DNA of 64,000 nt from PALSA-1296 sp038210275 (GTDB taxonomy: Bacteria; Bacteroidota; Ignavibacteria; Palsa-1295): contig JBBQWV010000015.1 in assembly GCA_038210275.1 (NCBI GenBank), positions 1-64,000 on the forward strand, written 5' to 3'. A program made the translations under genes and the position numbers. Below the pieces are notes generated by a model that was given only the letters and a program-made list of their open reading frames with translations, did not search any database and had not been told where the DNA came from. Below, in pieces: positions 43,103 through 52,304 of this stretch; position 1 is the first letter of the stretch, and every line of letters begins with the position of its first letter.

Positions 43103-44101
43103 TTAAATTTCAAAGGGCAGCTTGACTAACTTCGCCGCAATTTTATCTTCTCTAACTTGTGCTGACATTTCAGGAATTGCAAAAGCTGTTTTAATAAAGG
43201 CTAATCCGATCTGCTTATTAAGCAATGGAGAAAAAGCTATACTTGTGATTTCACCGATCGCTTCGTTATCAGTATTAGTAATTGGAATTGGTAAAGAATC
43301 CAATCCTATTTTCCCATCAATTTCAATACCCATCAAATGCCTTTGCACTTTATCATATGTATCGAGCCTTGCAATTACTTCCTGTCCGATGTAGCAACCT
43401 TTCGTCCAACTGACTGCTTGCACAAGTGTTGTTTCAAGCGGATTATGCTTTTCATTCAATTCATTCGGAGCAAGCGGAATACCGGCTTCGATTCGCAGAA
43501 GATTATACGTGTCATCACTGATGACTGTTCCGCCGGAATTTACTATTTCGCTCTCTAAATATTTCCAAACCTTTTCAGAACTCGGTTTCTCAGTAAAGAT
43601 AGCCCAACCACTTTCGATGATGCGATGTGTTTTCTGGAGAATGGCTTTTTCGCCGACGATTTCTATTTCAATAAAATTAAAATTCTCAAGACTTATAAGA
43701 CTCGTCTCAGTTAATTGCTGCAAGAAACTCAGTGCTTGGGGACCGAAGATCAAAAAGTGCGACATCTCATCTGATCTTTTCTCGAACTTCGCATCTTCCA
43801 TGATAACGAATTTATCCAGCCACTGAATAACGTGTTCTTCTCTGCCTCCACTTGTGATAAGCAACGCATCTTTTCCCTGAGAAAGAACGGTAAGCAGATC
43901 TATTATTCGTCCTTTCTCATTTGTCAGCACTGTCTGAGCACCTGCTCCCGGTTTGCCGATAAGTGGGAGAAGATCATTCGTGGACATCCTATGCAACAGG
44001 TCAATAGCATCCGGACCGATGGCGGCAACTCTGCCAAAACGATTCGATGCATCGAAAAGAGCAAGTGATTTATGAGCCTTCTGGTATTCTTCTGTATTCA
44101 T
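43103..44101 (-). CDS. ygfZ: Folate-binding YgfZ/GcvT-like protein
   Basis: A 332-residue protein of the aminomethyltransferase fold. The YgfZ signature K-G-C-Y-x-G-Q-E is present (WTKGCYIGQEVIARLDTYD), and N-terminal segments LLHRMSTNDLLPL and NEKGRIIDLLTVL fit. YgfZ is thought to bind tetrahydrofolate and to support iron-sulphur cluster enzymes, which suits its neighbour nadA. Transcribed on the same strand as nadA, with the inverted repeat between. Confidence 0.9.
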   Translation of the reverse strand: MNTEEYQKAHKSLALFDASNRFGRVAAIGPDAIDLLHRMSTNDLLPLIGKPGAGAQTVLTNEKGRIIDLLTVLSQGKDALLITSGGREEHVIQWLDKFVIMEDAKFEKRSDEMSHFLIFGPQALSFLQQLTETSLISLENFNFIEIEIVGEKAILQKTHRIIESGWAIFTEKPSSEKVWKYLESEIVNSGGTVISDDTYNLLRIEAGIPLAPNELNEKHNPLETTLVQAVSWTKGCYIGQEVIARLDTYDKVQRHLMGIEIDGKIGLDSLPIPITNTDNEAIGEITSIAFSPLLNKQIGLAFIKTAFAIPEMSAQVREDKIAAKLVKLPFEI

Positions 44102-44159
44102 TAATTAGGAAAACGAAATATGAAACGGATGAATTCAAATCCAAATTCAAGAATCGTTG

Positions 44160-44167
44160 TATATTTG
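44160..44167 (+). promoter_or_regulatory. -7 box (TATATTTG) before the DUF4234 gene
   Basis: TATATTTG matches the TAnnTTTG consensus and lies 31 bases before the ATG at 44199. No clear -33 TTG is found at 19-23 bases. Confidence 0.45.
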
Positions 44168-44198
44168 TACTTCACTTTCATCATTATCCACAAATACT

Positions 44199-44498
44199 AT
44201 GACAAAACGCGGACCAATTTCAATCTTTTTTCTCACGATCATTACTTTTGGAATATATCTAATCGTATGGAGAATTAAGACGAAGAGAGAAATGAACATG
44301 CTTGGTTGTACCATTCCTACTTCATGGCTTATGATCGTTCCGATCGCCAACATTTGGTGGCTTTGGGAATACTCTGCCGGCGTAGAGAAAGTTACGAAAG
44401 GTGCATACTCACAAGCAGTTGCATTTCTTCTCTTATTTATAATTCCTGTGATTGGTGATTCCATTATGCAGGATGCATTCAATAAAGTAATCTGGTAA
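44199..44498 (+). CDS. Small membrane protein, DUF4234-like
   Basis: A 99-residue membrane protein beginning MTKRGPISIFF. It has three hydrophobic segments (about 8-23, 44-57, 74-91). The sequence FGIYLIVWRIKTKREMN and WWLWEYSAGVEKVT are typical of DUF4234 proteins, which have no known function. The ATG at 44199 was preferred over an upstream TTG-like extension. A frame on the opposite strand is its shadow. A terminator follows at 44538. Confidence 0.75.
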   Translation: MTKRGPISIFFLTIITFGIYLIVWRIKTKREMNMLGCTIPTSWLMIVPIANIWWLWEYSAGVEKVTKGAYSQAVAFLLLFIIPVIGDSIMQDAFNKVIW

Positions 44499-44537
44499 GT
44501 GAAGTCGCACCTGCATAAACTTTATTGTTTTTTTGGT

Positions 44538-44572
44538 AAACCCGTCTCAATAATTGGGCGGGTTTATTTTTT
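44538..44572 (+). terminator. Rho-independent terminator
   Basis: AAACCCG (44538-44544) and CGGGTTT (44559-44565) form the base of a hairpin with inner CAA/TTG pairing, followed by ATTTTTT. Confidence 0.8.
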
Positions 44573-44653
44573 GTCGAATCCCAAAAAGTAATATCATCTG
44601 AACGAGAGGATTATTCTCCGCTGTTCCTATCCCTTTCACAGCCGTCGGCATTA

Positions 44654-46144
44654 TTGAATAGGCATATCATAAAACGGGTTTTGCTTTTCGTTGGTTTGTT
44701 CGTATGTGCAGTTCTTATCTATAGGAACGGTCTGCACATTCCGTACTATGCCGACGATTACCAACGGGTTTTTACGAACCCTGGCGAGGCATTAAGTCAA
44801 AGCTTTTCCGAAGCAAACTTCTATGATCATTCCTACCGCCCACTTGAGACTGCTGTACTTGCTTTCGTCCAGATAAATTGGGACTGGGATACGCTTCCAT
44901 TCCGATTAATAAATATCCTGCTTCATGCAGCAGGAGCTCTTCTCGTTTTTCATGCTCTCAGGTTCTGGAAAATAAATATATGGTGTGCTTATGGCGCGGC
45001 GCTCTTCGTCATTGTCTCGCAGCTGAGCGCTGCCGCAGTTCTTGGGAATGATACCCAATCCCAGATCACCGGCTCGCTATTCTCGGCGCTGTCACTTTGG
45101 CTTTTATATAGATATAAAGTGCAAAGTAAAAATACGTATTGGCGCTACGCATTAAGTGTACTGGTTTTTTTTCTTGCTCTGATCTCGAAAGAAACGAGCA
45201 GCGGACTTTCTTTAGCTATTGCTTTTTTGGCTTTCGCAATACAGCCAAAGCAGAATTTTTCTTTACGGTTAAAACGTGCCTCACTCATAGTTTTGCCTTA
45301 CGCACTTTGTGGTATTGTGTATTGGATACTCCGAATGAATGCAGGTTCCGCTTCTCCATCCTTCGGAGATGAACATCTTTCTTTACGGTTAGGAATGAAT
45401 ATCCCGATGAATATTGGACTATTTTTCTTTCAATCCATCCTTCCTGTTTCGAGCATGACTCTTATGAAAGCGTTGCATTACAAAGAATGGCTCATGCTCA
45501 CCGGCATACTTTTTTTTACTGCAATATTCATCGCAGTTATCGGATACGGCATTAGGAAGTCATCACATAAGTCACTTGTGAAAGGTCTTTGTATTATTAT
45601 AATATGCAGTTGGATTCCGGCGATCCTTCTCAACCATATCGGCGAGCTTTATGCGTATAACTCCATTTTCTACATCGCTGTGATCTTTGCCATAGGCGCA
45701 GAATATTATATTAAAATGTTTGTCCTGCGGAGCAAACAAATATTCGTAGCAGCTATTCTGCTATTGATCGCCGTAGGAATCTCGAATTCAATTGGCGTGA
45801 ATGAAAAAGCTTCTTCGATGAAGATACAAGGCGACCGTGCGGCAATATTCTTACCTCAGATCATTTCGTTTGCAAAAAAAATGCCGTCGCACCAGTGGAT
45901 GTATCTCGTAAGTCCTAAGGATACTTCATTCGAATATTCTATGTTTGCAATTCATGGCTTCCGTGTTTCGGGTCTGTCTGATAGTCTTGTCCGCTTTTTT
46001 TCTGAACGCCCCGATGTCCGAGTATATCCGGGAGATAGTTCAGAATGTGCTCAGGTCGCAAAGCAATTTTCAGGAGTCGCATTCACCTACGACCCTTTGA
46101 CCCTCCATATCTATCCGATGAGATCAAACTTTACCGGCAGGTAA
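44654..46144 (+). CDS. Multi-spanning membrane protein, GT-C glycosyltransferase-like
   Basis: A 496-residue protein with about eleven transmembrane segments. An early external acidic pair in YYADDYQRVF resembles the GT-C active-site loop of dolichyl-phosphate-mannose-type transferases. The layout (long hydrophobic N-terminal part, a soluble C-terminus about 410-496) suits a surface-sugar transferase. It is not obviously homologous to the GT39-like gene at 37 kb. The start is a TTG at 44654, with weak support. No known partner is adjacent. Confidence 0.6.
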   Translation: MNRHIIKRVLLFVGLFVCAVLIYRNGLHIPYYADDYQRVFTNPGEALSQSFSEANFYDHSYRPLETAVLAFVQINWDWDTLPFRLINILLHAAGALLVFHALRFWKINIWCAYGAALFVIVSQLSAAAVLGNDTQSQITGSLFSALSLWLLYRYKVQSKNTYWRYALSVLVFFLALISKETSSGLSLAIAFLAFAIQPKQNFSLRLKRASLIVLPYALCGIVYWILRMNAGSASPSFGDEHLSLRLGMNIPMNIGLFFFQSILPVSSMTLMKALHYKEWLMLTGILFFTAIFIAVIGYGIRKSSHKSLVKGLCIIIICSWIPAILLNHIGELYAYNSIFYIAVIFAIGAEYYIKMFVLRSKQIFVAAILLLIAVGISNSIGVNEKASSMKIQGDRAAIFLPQIISFAKKMPSHQWMYLVSPKDTSFEYSMFAIHGFRVSGLSDSLVRFFSERPDVRVYPGDSSECAQVAKQFSGVAFTYDPLTLHIYPMRSNFTGR

Positions 46145-46246
46145 TAAAAATATTAATTTCAAAATGCTCCGGTAATTCTTTTCGTATATTAATATCCTAT
46201 TTTATAGGCACCTATTTAATTATTTAACATCTTTAAAAATATACAT

Positions 46247-47020
46247 ATGCCAACAATGACATCCTATGCTCCCGGCAATTTTTGCTGGTTCGAGCTTGCA
46301 ACAAATGATCAGAATGCAGCAAAAGCATTCTATTCAAAAATCTTCGGTTGGGGAATGACAGACTCTCCAGTCAGTCCTGAAATGCTCTATACCACGCTTG
46401 ATATTGGTGGAAAGAGTCTCGGAGCACTTTATGGAATGGATGCAGCCGATCTTGGACGCGGCATACCGCCACATTGGAATTTATACGTCGCCGTCGCAAG
46501 TGTTGATGAAACTACAAAGAAAGCAGTGTCCTTGGGAGGAAAGATTATTGCCGGACCGTTTGATGTAATGGAGCATGGAAGAATGTCTGCCATTCAAGAT
46601 CCGACTGGTGCTATCTTTGCACTTTGGCAAGCAAATACACATAATGGGGCTCAGCTTTTTAGTGAGGTAGGTTCTTTCTGCTGGTTTGATCTGAATACGA
46701 CAGACCTTGATGTAGCAAAAACTTTTTATACAAGTTTGTTCGGATGGAGTACAGGTGGAGATGCGCGATACACCGAATGGAAAAACGGCGATCAGAGCAT
46801 TGGCGGAATGATGAAAATTCTTCCTGAGTGGGGACCTGTGCCTCCGCATTGGCTCAATTATATTCTTGTCACTGATTGCGATGCAACTCTGACGAAAATA
46901 AAAGAACATGGCGGATCAGCCAAGATGGAGCCGATGGATATAGAGGGCGTGGGACGATTTGCCGTCGTCGCCGATCCTCAAAACGCAGTCTTTGCGATCT
47001 TTCAGTCTAAATCAAAATAG
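46247..47020 (+). CDS. VOC family protein with two glyoxalase-like domains
   Basis: A 257-residue protein of two VOC (vicinal oxygen chelate) domains, about 1-125 and 135-255. Both repeat the pattern G-x-F-C-W-F-(E/D)-L-x-T-x-(D/N)-x-x-x-A-x-x-F-Y, a G-x-(M/L) turn and an F-A/A-I-F-x-x strand. Such two-domain proteins (Cfp30B-like) bind small molecules or act as dioxygenase or resistance proteins. Key His/Glu metal ligands are only partly present, so catalysis is uncertain. Confidence 0.8.
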   Translation: MPTMTSYAPGNFCWFELATNDQNAAKAFYSKIFGWGMTDSPVSPEMLYTTLDIGGKSLGALYGMDAADLGRGIPPHWNLYVAVASVDETTKKAVSLGGKIIAGPFDVMEHGRMSAIQDPTGAIFALWQANTHNGAQLFSEVGSFCWFDLNTTDLDVAKTFYTSLFGWSTGGDARYTEWKNGDQSIGGMMKILPEWGPVPPHWLNYILVTDCDATLTKIKEHGGSAKMEPMDIEGVGRFAVVADPQNAVFAIFQSKSK

Positions 47021-47040
47021 AGTTAAAAATTAAAATAAAG

Positions 47041-47080
47041 CCCGTGTTAATCAAAAAGATTTGCACGGGTTTTTCTTTTC
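47041..47080 (+). terminator. Rho-independent terminator
   Basis: CCCGTG (47041-47046) and CACGGG (47064-47069) with inner AATC/GATT pairing, followed by a T-rich tail. Confidence 0.85.
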
Positions 47081-47195
47081 CTTTTTTCAATTTTTAATTC
47101 TCAATCTTCAATTTCATGTAACCCCTCCAAAAATGTCTTAATTTTGTCCTTAGGAATTCGTCACTTTTCACACATTATTTAAGGAGGATCATTCT

Positions 47196-47813
47196 ATGAA
47201 TCTCGTCGAAAGAGCAAAAAACATTATTATGACTCCGAAAACGGAGTGGGCTGTCATTGCTTCCGAAGAACCCAATGCCAATGGAATCTTCATGGGATAT
47301 GCACTGCCGTTAATACTATTGAGCGCGGCGGCTGCGTTTATTGGTCATGGATTTATTTGGGGATCCCATTATGGGCTCGGCGGATTTGGTGGCTCTGCAA
47401 TAAGCTGGGGCATTTATTCTGCTGTAATGGTCGTCGTCGCAGGAGTGCTCGGAGTTTGGTTGACGGCAATGATCGTGAATGCACTTGCTCCTTCTTTCGG
47501 ATCGGAAAAGAATATGGGCAGAGCGATGCAGCTTGTCGTGTATTCCTATACTCCGGCTTGGATCGGTGGCTTACTGATGATCTACCCTCCATTGGGATTC
47601 ATCGGTTCACTGTTCGGAATCTATGGTTTGTATCTGATATATCTTGGATTACCACATACAATGAAGACCCCTGCCGATAAGGTCGTCACGTATATGGTTA
47701 TTTCGATTGTTGCGATTGTCGTGATCTACTTCGTCGTTGCAGCAATCTTCGCCGGGATATTCCTTAGCATATTTGGCTTAGGGCTTGCTTCAACTGTGAA
47801 CTTCCGTATGTAA
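47196..47813 (+). CDS. Yip1 family membrane protein
   Basis: A 205-residue membrane protein with five to six hydrophobic segments. The N-terminal segment MNLVERAKNIIMTPKTEWAV and the polar loops match the bacterial Yip1 domain proteins, whose function is unknown. An unusually strong SD (AAGGAGG, 47180-47186) precedes the ATG at 47196, and a TAATTTTG -7 box is at 47139-47146. Standalone, with its own terminator. Confidence 0.8.
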   Translation: MNLVERAKNIIMTPKTEWAVIASEEPNANGIFMGYALPLILLSAAAAFIGHGFIWGSHYGLGGFGGSAISWGIYSAVMVVVAGVLGVWLTAMIVNALAPSFGSEKNMGRAMQLVVYSYTPAWIGGLLMIYPPLGFIGSLFGIYGLYLIYLGLPHTMKTPADKVVTYMVISIVAIVVIYFVVAAIFAGIFLSIFGLGLASTVNFRM

Positions 47814-47840
47814 GTAAGGCAATAGAAATATTCTTTAAAG

Positions 47841-47870
47841 AAAGGGCAGATTTATTCTGCCCTTTTTTAT
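47841..47870 (+). terminator. Rho-independent terminator
   Basis: AAAGGGCAGA (47841-47850) and TCTGCCCTTT (47856-47865) around a TTTAT loop, followed by T-rich sequence. It lies between the convergent Yip1 and inositol monophosphatase genes. Confidence 0.9.
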
Positions 47871-47888
47871 TGTCCAAATAATTACGAG

Positions 47889-48683
47889 TTAAACAGAATT
47901 CACAATCTCCATTATTTTCTCGTGCTGTAATGAGTTTGATGCGATAATGCCTTTGAGATAGATGGAATAATCTGTGCCGTCATATTGCGTAAGTTTTCCT
48001 CCAGCTTCTCGGAGAATAATGCTTCCTGCGGCACTATCCCAAGGCGAGAGTCCGTTTTCGAAAAATCCGTCGAATCTTCCACATGCAACATAGCAAAGAT
48101 CAAGCGCAGCGCTGCCGAGTCTGCGAACGAGTAATCCGCGTTTTAAAAAAGCATTGAAGCGCTCCATTGCCTTGCCTTCATTCTTTTCAATATCATACGC
48201 GAAACCGGTTACATAAAGCGAAAGTCCGGGATCAATAATTTTCGAAACATTAATTGGTTTGTCATTCAAGAATGCACCACCGCTCTTTAGTCCTGTAAAT
48301 AACTCGTCGCGGGTTGCATCATAAATTGCTCCACATTCGATCACTCCGTTTATTTCTACGCCGATCGAAATACACCAAATCGGAAGTCCGTGCGCAAAAT
48401 TTATTGTGCCGTCTATGGGATCAACGATCCAACGGACTCCTGAGGAAGTCGTCGTGCTTGCTCCTTCTTCTCCGAGGTATTCATGGTCGGGATAAATCTT
48501 TGCAACTTCCGATTGAATAAATTCTTCATTGCGCTTATCAACATTCGTCACAAGATCGAACTGATTAGTTTTTCTTTCGATATGCAATACTTTCTTTTGC
48601 TCTTCAAGTGCATAGAGTCCGGCTTCACGCGCTAAGCGTTTTGCAAGTTCAAGATACTCCGTCGTTTCGGCTTTCGGGGGCAT
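47889..48683 (-). CDS. Inositol monophosphatase family protein (SuhB-like)
   Basis: A 264-residue lithium-sensitive phosphatase-fold enzyme. The metal sites are GEE (about residue 71), DPIDGTINFAHG, a longer form of DPxDGTxN, and S-P-W-D-S-A-A-G near the C-terminus. It hydrolyses inositol-phosphate or similar sugar phosphates. In bacteria SuhB relatives also affect RNA polymerase processing, but that cannot be read here. It is divergent from plsY with a 30-base gap holding the plsY -7 box. Confidence 0.93.
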   Translation of the reverse strand: MPPKAETTEYLELAKRLAREAGLYALEEQKKVLHIERKTNQFDLVTNVDKRNEEFIQSEVAKIYPDHEYLGEEGASTTTSSGVRWIVDPIDGTINFAHGLPIWCISIGVEINGVIECGAIYDATRDELFTGLKSGGAFLNDKPINVSKIIDPGLSLYVTGFAYDIEKNEGKAMERFNAFLKRGLLVRRLGSAALDLCYVACGRFDGFFENGLSPWDSAAGSIILREAGGKLTQYDGTDYSIYLKGIIASNSLQHEKIMEIVNSV

Positions 48684-48700
48684 GGTGAATATAAATATGT

Positions 48701-48708
48701 TATCTTTG
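48701..48708 (+). promoter_or_regulatory. -7 box (TATCTTTG) of plsY, 5 bases before ATG
   Basis: TATCTTTG matches TAnnTTTG and ends five bases before the plsY ATG at 48714. A start point about 6-7 bases downstream would give a leaderless mRNA. Confidence 0.55.
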
Positions 48709-48713
48709 AAACA

Positions 48714-49325
48714 ATGGAAACATTCCTTTTCGCTCTTGCCGGATATTTGATCGGCTCAATTCCCGTTGCATATCTGCTTGCACGGAAGCGGCATGGCGTC
48801 GATCTCAGGCGCGAAGGCTCAGGAAATATCGGCGCTCGCAATGCCTTCGATGTCACCGGCAATAAACGTCTTGGCTTTGCAGTGCTCATTCTCGATATGC
48901 ATAAAGGCATTATCCCGCTTGTCATCCTCAGTAAGCTCGGATTTTGCGAAGCGATACCTATCGTTGTTGTTACGATCATAATTGGACACTGTTACCCCAT
49001 CTGGTTGAAATTTCATGGTGGACGTGGACTCGCCACCGGTGGGGCAATCGCGTTATTAATTTCACCCTATATTCTTCTCTGCTGGATAATACTTTATCTC
49101 GTTTCAGGATTTATAAAAAGACAAGTACATCTGCAAGCGATGATCGCGACGTTAGGATGTTTCATTTTTGAACTCGTTGCCTATGGCAGTCCATACTTTT
49201 TCCATACGAGATTTATTTGCGTTACAGACATGGTGATGCTTCATTATTCCATTTTGACAATACTATTAATTATAATATCAAGACACGTTCAGCCTGTGAA
49301 TGAGTTGATAAAAAATCATGACTGA
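48714..49325 (+). CDS. plsY: Glycerol-3-phosphate acyltransferase PlsY
   Basis: A 203-residue, five-to-six-helix acyl-phosphate transferase that makes lysophosphatidic acid in the membrane. Its motifs are GSGNIGARNAF (motif 1), GHCYPIWLKFHGGRGLATGG (glycine-rich motif 2) and a weaker third motif near the C-terminus. Its 3' end overlaps the methyltransferase start by 8 bases. Confidence 0.95.
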   Translation: METFLFALAGYLIGSIPVAYLLARKRHGVDLRREGSGNIGARNAFDVTGNKRLGFAVLILDMHKGIIPLVILSKLGFCEAIPIVVVTIIIGHCYPIWLKFHGGRGLATGGAIALLISPYILLCWIILYLVSGFIKRQVHLQAMIATLGCFIFELVAYGSPYFFHTRFICVTDMVMLHYSILTILLIIISRHVQPVNELIKNHD

Positions 49326-49968
49326 AGAAAAACAACATTACGATTTCGAGCTAAATCTTGATAATCCATCGAATGTACACGGCATCGAAATGTCGATGAT
49401 CACTGATGGCACACTCATACTCGATATCGGCTGCCATACAGGAATAATGGGCGAGGCAGTAGCAAAAAGAAAACAAGCAAAAGTCATTGGTATTGATACG
49501 GATATCAATGCGCTTCGCATTGCAAAAGAGCGCCTTCAGGCTGCGCTATTAATTGACATTGAGCAAGATAATTGGTCGGAAAATCTCCTTCGCGAAGGAT
49601 ACCATAATTTTGACACGATACTTTTTGGAGATGTTTTGGAACATACACGTAACCCCGAACGTATTCTTCAAGACGCAAAAGGGCTGCTCAAACCCGGTGG
49701 GCAAGTCATCGTCAGTGTACCGAATGTTGCACATTGGCGCATCAGGCTTGGCTTGCTCTTCGGTAGATTTGAATATACTGATTCGGGAATTTTGGATAGA
49801 ACTCATTTGCGTTTTTTTACTCGGAAAACCGCTCATTCGTTGCTGACTGATTCTGGGTACATCATTGCCAGAATGGAAGTTGCCGGATACGCATTGCCGC
49901 ATTGGCTTATCAAGATGCTTCCCGGACTTTTTGCCGTCCAGATCGTCATGAGCGCCAAACCGCTTTAA
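49318..49968 (+). CDS. Class I SAM-dependent methyltransferase
   Basis: A 216-residue methyltransferase. Motif I is LDIGCHTGIMGEAVA, with D55-like acidic I-G-I-D-T-D-I-N following, and FGDVLEHTRNPERIL resembles the UbiE/UbiG-type post-II region. The C-terminal helix ends with LPHWLIKMLPGLFAVQ, which may touch membranes. Substrate unknown. It overlaps plsY by 8 bases and is 5 bases before the HtrA gene. Confidence 0.85.
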   Translation: MTEEKQHYDFELNLDNPSNVHGIEMSMITDGTLILDIGCHTGIMGEAVAKRKQAKVIGIDTDINALRIAKERLQAALLIDIEQDNWSENLLREGYHNFDTILFGDVLEHTRNPERILQDAKGLLKPGGQVIVSVPNVAHWRIRLGLLFGRFEYTDSGILDRTHLRFFTRKTAHSLLTDSGYIIARMEVAGYALPHWLIKMLPGLFAVQIVMSAKPL

Positions 49969-49973
49969 TTGTT

Positions 49974-51209
49974 ATGCATTTGTTTGATAGAAAAAATAAA
50001 ACATCTTCTATGATTCTTGCCTCACAACTTCTCGCCTTTATGGCGCTTGTTACTCCCCTTAATTCCTGTGCAAATAAGGATAATCAACCGCTTGATAAAG
50101 CAAAAATTTACACTGTTAGCGATTCACGCTCAAGTGATCGTGATTCAAATGACGACGGCGTAACATCATCCCGTCGAAATGCTATCACCAGAGCTGTAGC
50201 AAAGGCAAGTCCGGCTGTTGTCGGAATTAACGTTACAGAAATTCGTGAGCAGCGCGTTTATGATCCATTCGATGGATTTGATGATCCCTTCTTCCGTCAA
50301 TTTTTTGGAAATCAGCGACGCGGACCTCAGACGCAAAAATATAAAGTCGAAGGATTAGGATCGGGATTTCTTATTTCGCCTGACGGATATATCTTAACCA
50401 ACGATCACGTTGCCGGCAATGCCTCGAAAATTATTGTTACGACAACAGGCGGAAAGCAGTATGATGCCAAGCTGATCGCAACAGATCCTGTAGGCGATGT
50501 CGCACTCTTGAAAATCGATGCAGAGAATCTTCCATTCTTAAAACTTGGCAACTCAGAAGATCTTGATATAGGTGAATGGGCTATTGCCATGGGAAATCCC
50601 TTCGGACTTTTCCGAACGAATGACAAACCCACTGTAACCGTAGGAGTAATTTCCAATACCGGAGTAAATCTTGGTTTAGAGCAAGGAAAAAATTATCGCG
50701 GAATGATCCAGACCGATGCAGCAATCTCCAGCGGTAATTCCGGCGGTCCATTACTTAATGCAAATGGTGAGGTGATCGGCATTAATGCTGTCATTAGATC
50801 AACTGCACAAAATAATGAAGGTGCCGGTTCAATAGGATTAGGGTTTGCAATTCCGATCAACAAAGTAAAAACCATCGTCGAAGATTTCCGCTCCGGCAAA
50901 AAAGTAAATCGTAATTTTGGAAGTCTTGGATTCATTTGGCAGACATTCGACGATGAGATGAAGCAATACGTCAACGTGCAGGCTGATGAAGGATGCGTTA
51001 TTACGAATATCTACCGCAACTCACCGGCAACTGAAGCAGGATTGCAAGTCGGTGATGTGATCGTTGCTTTAGATGGGGAGCACGTTCGATCTCAGGATGA
51101 TCTGAGCAGTATTATCAAAGATAAGAAGGTCGGAGATATTGTAACCTTTACGGTTCTGCGAAGCGAGGGCAAGATGCAGGTGAAGATGAAGTTGCCCCAG
51201 GGAAAGTGA
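49974..51209 (+). CDS. DegP/HtrA-type serine protease, lipoprotein
   Basis: A 411-residue trypsin-like periplasmic protease. The lipobox LNSC gives Cys32 after a hydrophobic stretch. The catalytic triad is His145 (TNDHV), Asp175 (DVALLKID) and Ser256 (SGNSGGPLL). A single PDZ domain covers about residues 305-405. HtrA removes misfolded envelope proteins. The upstream open frame (49902) was rejected as it would overlap the methyltransferase deeply. An alternative ATG at residue 13 lies within the signal region. Confidence 0.93.
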   Translation: MHLFDRKNKTSSMILASQLLAFMALVTPLNSCANKDNQPLDKAKIYTVSDSRSSDRDSNDDGVTSSRRNAITRAVAKASPAVVGINVTEIREQRVYDPFDGFDDPFFRQFFGNQRRGPQTQKYKVEGLGSGFLISPDGYILTNDHVAGNASKIIVTTTGGKQYDAKLIATDPVGDVALLKIDAENLPFLKLGNSEDLDIGEWAIAMGNPFGLFRTNDKPTVTVGVISNTGVNLGLEQGKNYRGMIQTDAAISSGNSGGPLLNANGEVIGINAVIRSTAQNNEGAGSIGLGFAIPINKVKTIVEDFRSGKKVNRNFGSLGFIWQTFDDEMKQYVNVQADEGCVITNIYRNSPATEAGLQVGDVIVALDGEHVRSQDDLSSIIKDKKVGDIVTFTVLRSEGKMQVKMKLPQGK

Positions 51210-51219
51210 TTTTTTTTAA

Positions 51220-51335
51220 TGTCATCGCGAGAAGTCCGCTTGCGGACGACGTGGTGATCTAAAATCTTTACGTGTTCCACTACTATTAAAGTTTTTAGAT
51301 TGCCACAAATGGCTAAAGTCATTCTCGCAATGACA
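51220..51335. repeat. Inverted repeat element with TGTCAT..TCGCGAGAA ends
   Basis: TGTCATCGCGAGAA (51220-51233) and TTCTCGCAATGACA (51322-51335) are inverted with one mismatch. They enclose about 88 bases with further small palindromes. It fills most of the 139-base gap between the convergent HtrA and DUF4412 genes. It resembles the dispersed repeat type at 4.4 kb in size and GC-arm layout. Confidence 0.65.
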
Positions 51336-51348
51336 TTTGTTTAGATTC

Positions 51349-52173
51349 TCAATTCTTCGAGGCTTCCTTCACCACTTCATAATCTTTCGGAATCTCAAAT
51401 ATTGATTCATCGACTTTTTCTTCCGTCATTTCTTTTAGCTCTGTCCTGATAAAAGCTTTTCCGTCTTTCATTAATGTCATCTTCACCGGTACTTTGCCCT
51501 CTCCGGCAATTGGTTTGAGCAAAGCCATGACTTGCTCCATTCCGCCTTCACCTGTGCGGTTCCTGCCGAGAAGTGCGTCACGGATCACATCATAAAATTT
51601 CAGGCGCGGATCTTGGGTAATCCACATATTCATATCCATCCCTTTAAAGGTACCTTTATATTCTTCGCATTCCAATCCGTTGATGGTCTGTTTGCTTCCC
51701 GTCGGTTTCGGCAACATCTCATCTAAGGAATCAAGAAGATCGGTATGAGCATTAACAGAATCATCAACTTTCGAACGAACTTTATCTATTGCTCGAAGGC
51801 TTGAAACATAAGCGTGTTTATTTGGAGAAAGAGTAGTGATCGTTCTCATATTACGATCAATGATCGTGCGGAAAGAAAACATACCACCTAAGACCGACAT
51901 ATCACAAGCGACCTTATCGCCGCGCACGTACATCGTAATCGTCGCATTCAATCCTATGCCGCTCATCATGGACGACTTTGGAGATGCTGACGGAGCTGTG
52001 TAGGACGTATCATTATTCGCAGTCTTCGGAGCAAGTCCGCTTCCATCAACCGATATTTGCTGCACGATCTTCCCCTCAAAAGACTTTCCCGGCATCGAAG
52101 CTCTGTCGCTGCAAGATGAAAGCAAGAATGCTGCAAGAAAAAAAAGAATGGAAAAACGAGTTAAGTGTGCCAT
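51349..52173 (-). CDS. DUF4412-like lipoprotein
   Basis: A 274-residue lipoprotein, lipid-anchored at Cys21 (lipobox LSSC). Residues about 32-270 form a LolA/LppX-like fold: strands G-K-I-V-Q-Q-I, M-Y-V-R-G-D-K-V and later S-I-F-E-I-P-K-D-Y-E-V near the C-terminus, which fit DUF4412, a family with unknown role in envelope lipid or lipoprotein handling. It is preceded by a -7 box TACCTTTG (52180-52187) only 6 bases before the ATG. Confidence 0.8.
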   Translation of the reverse strand: MAHLTRFSILFFLAAFLLSSCSDRASMPGKSFEGKIVQQISVDGSGLAPKTANNDTSYTAPSASPKSSMMSGIGLNATITMYVRGDKVACDMSVLGGMFSFRTIIDRNMRTITTLSPNKHAYVSSLRAIDKVRSKVDDSVNAHTDLLDSLDEMLPKPTGSKQTINGLECEEYKGTFKGMDMNMWITQDPRLKFYDVIRDALLGRNRTGEGGMEQVMALLKPIAGEGKVPVKMTLMKDGKAFIRTELKEMTEEKVDESIFEIPKDYEVVKEASKN

Positions 52174-52179
52174 GGTTTA

Positions 52180-52187
52180 CAAAGGTA
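52180..52187 (-). promoter_or_regulatory. -7 box (TACCTTTG) close to the DUF4412 start
   Basis: On the minus strand TACCTTTG ends six bases before the ATG at 52173. It predicts a leaderless mRNA. The -33 element is not clear. Confidence 0.5.
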
Positions 52188-52304
52188 TAGTATTTGGCAG
52201 ACTATAACGCTCTTGTTGGTAAATTGTTTCTATATAGGAGCGTGAATTAAGTGCGTCATAGCTATTGTTCTACTTATTCGTAATTGATAATTAATAATTG
52301 ATCC

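Noticed and set aside
44147..44482. Frame opposite the DUF4234 gene
   Set aside because: Shadow of the plus-strand membrane protein, which has family-typical segments and a -7 box.
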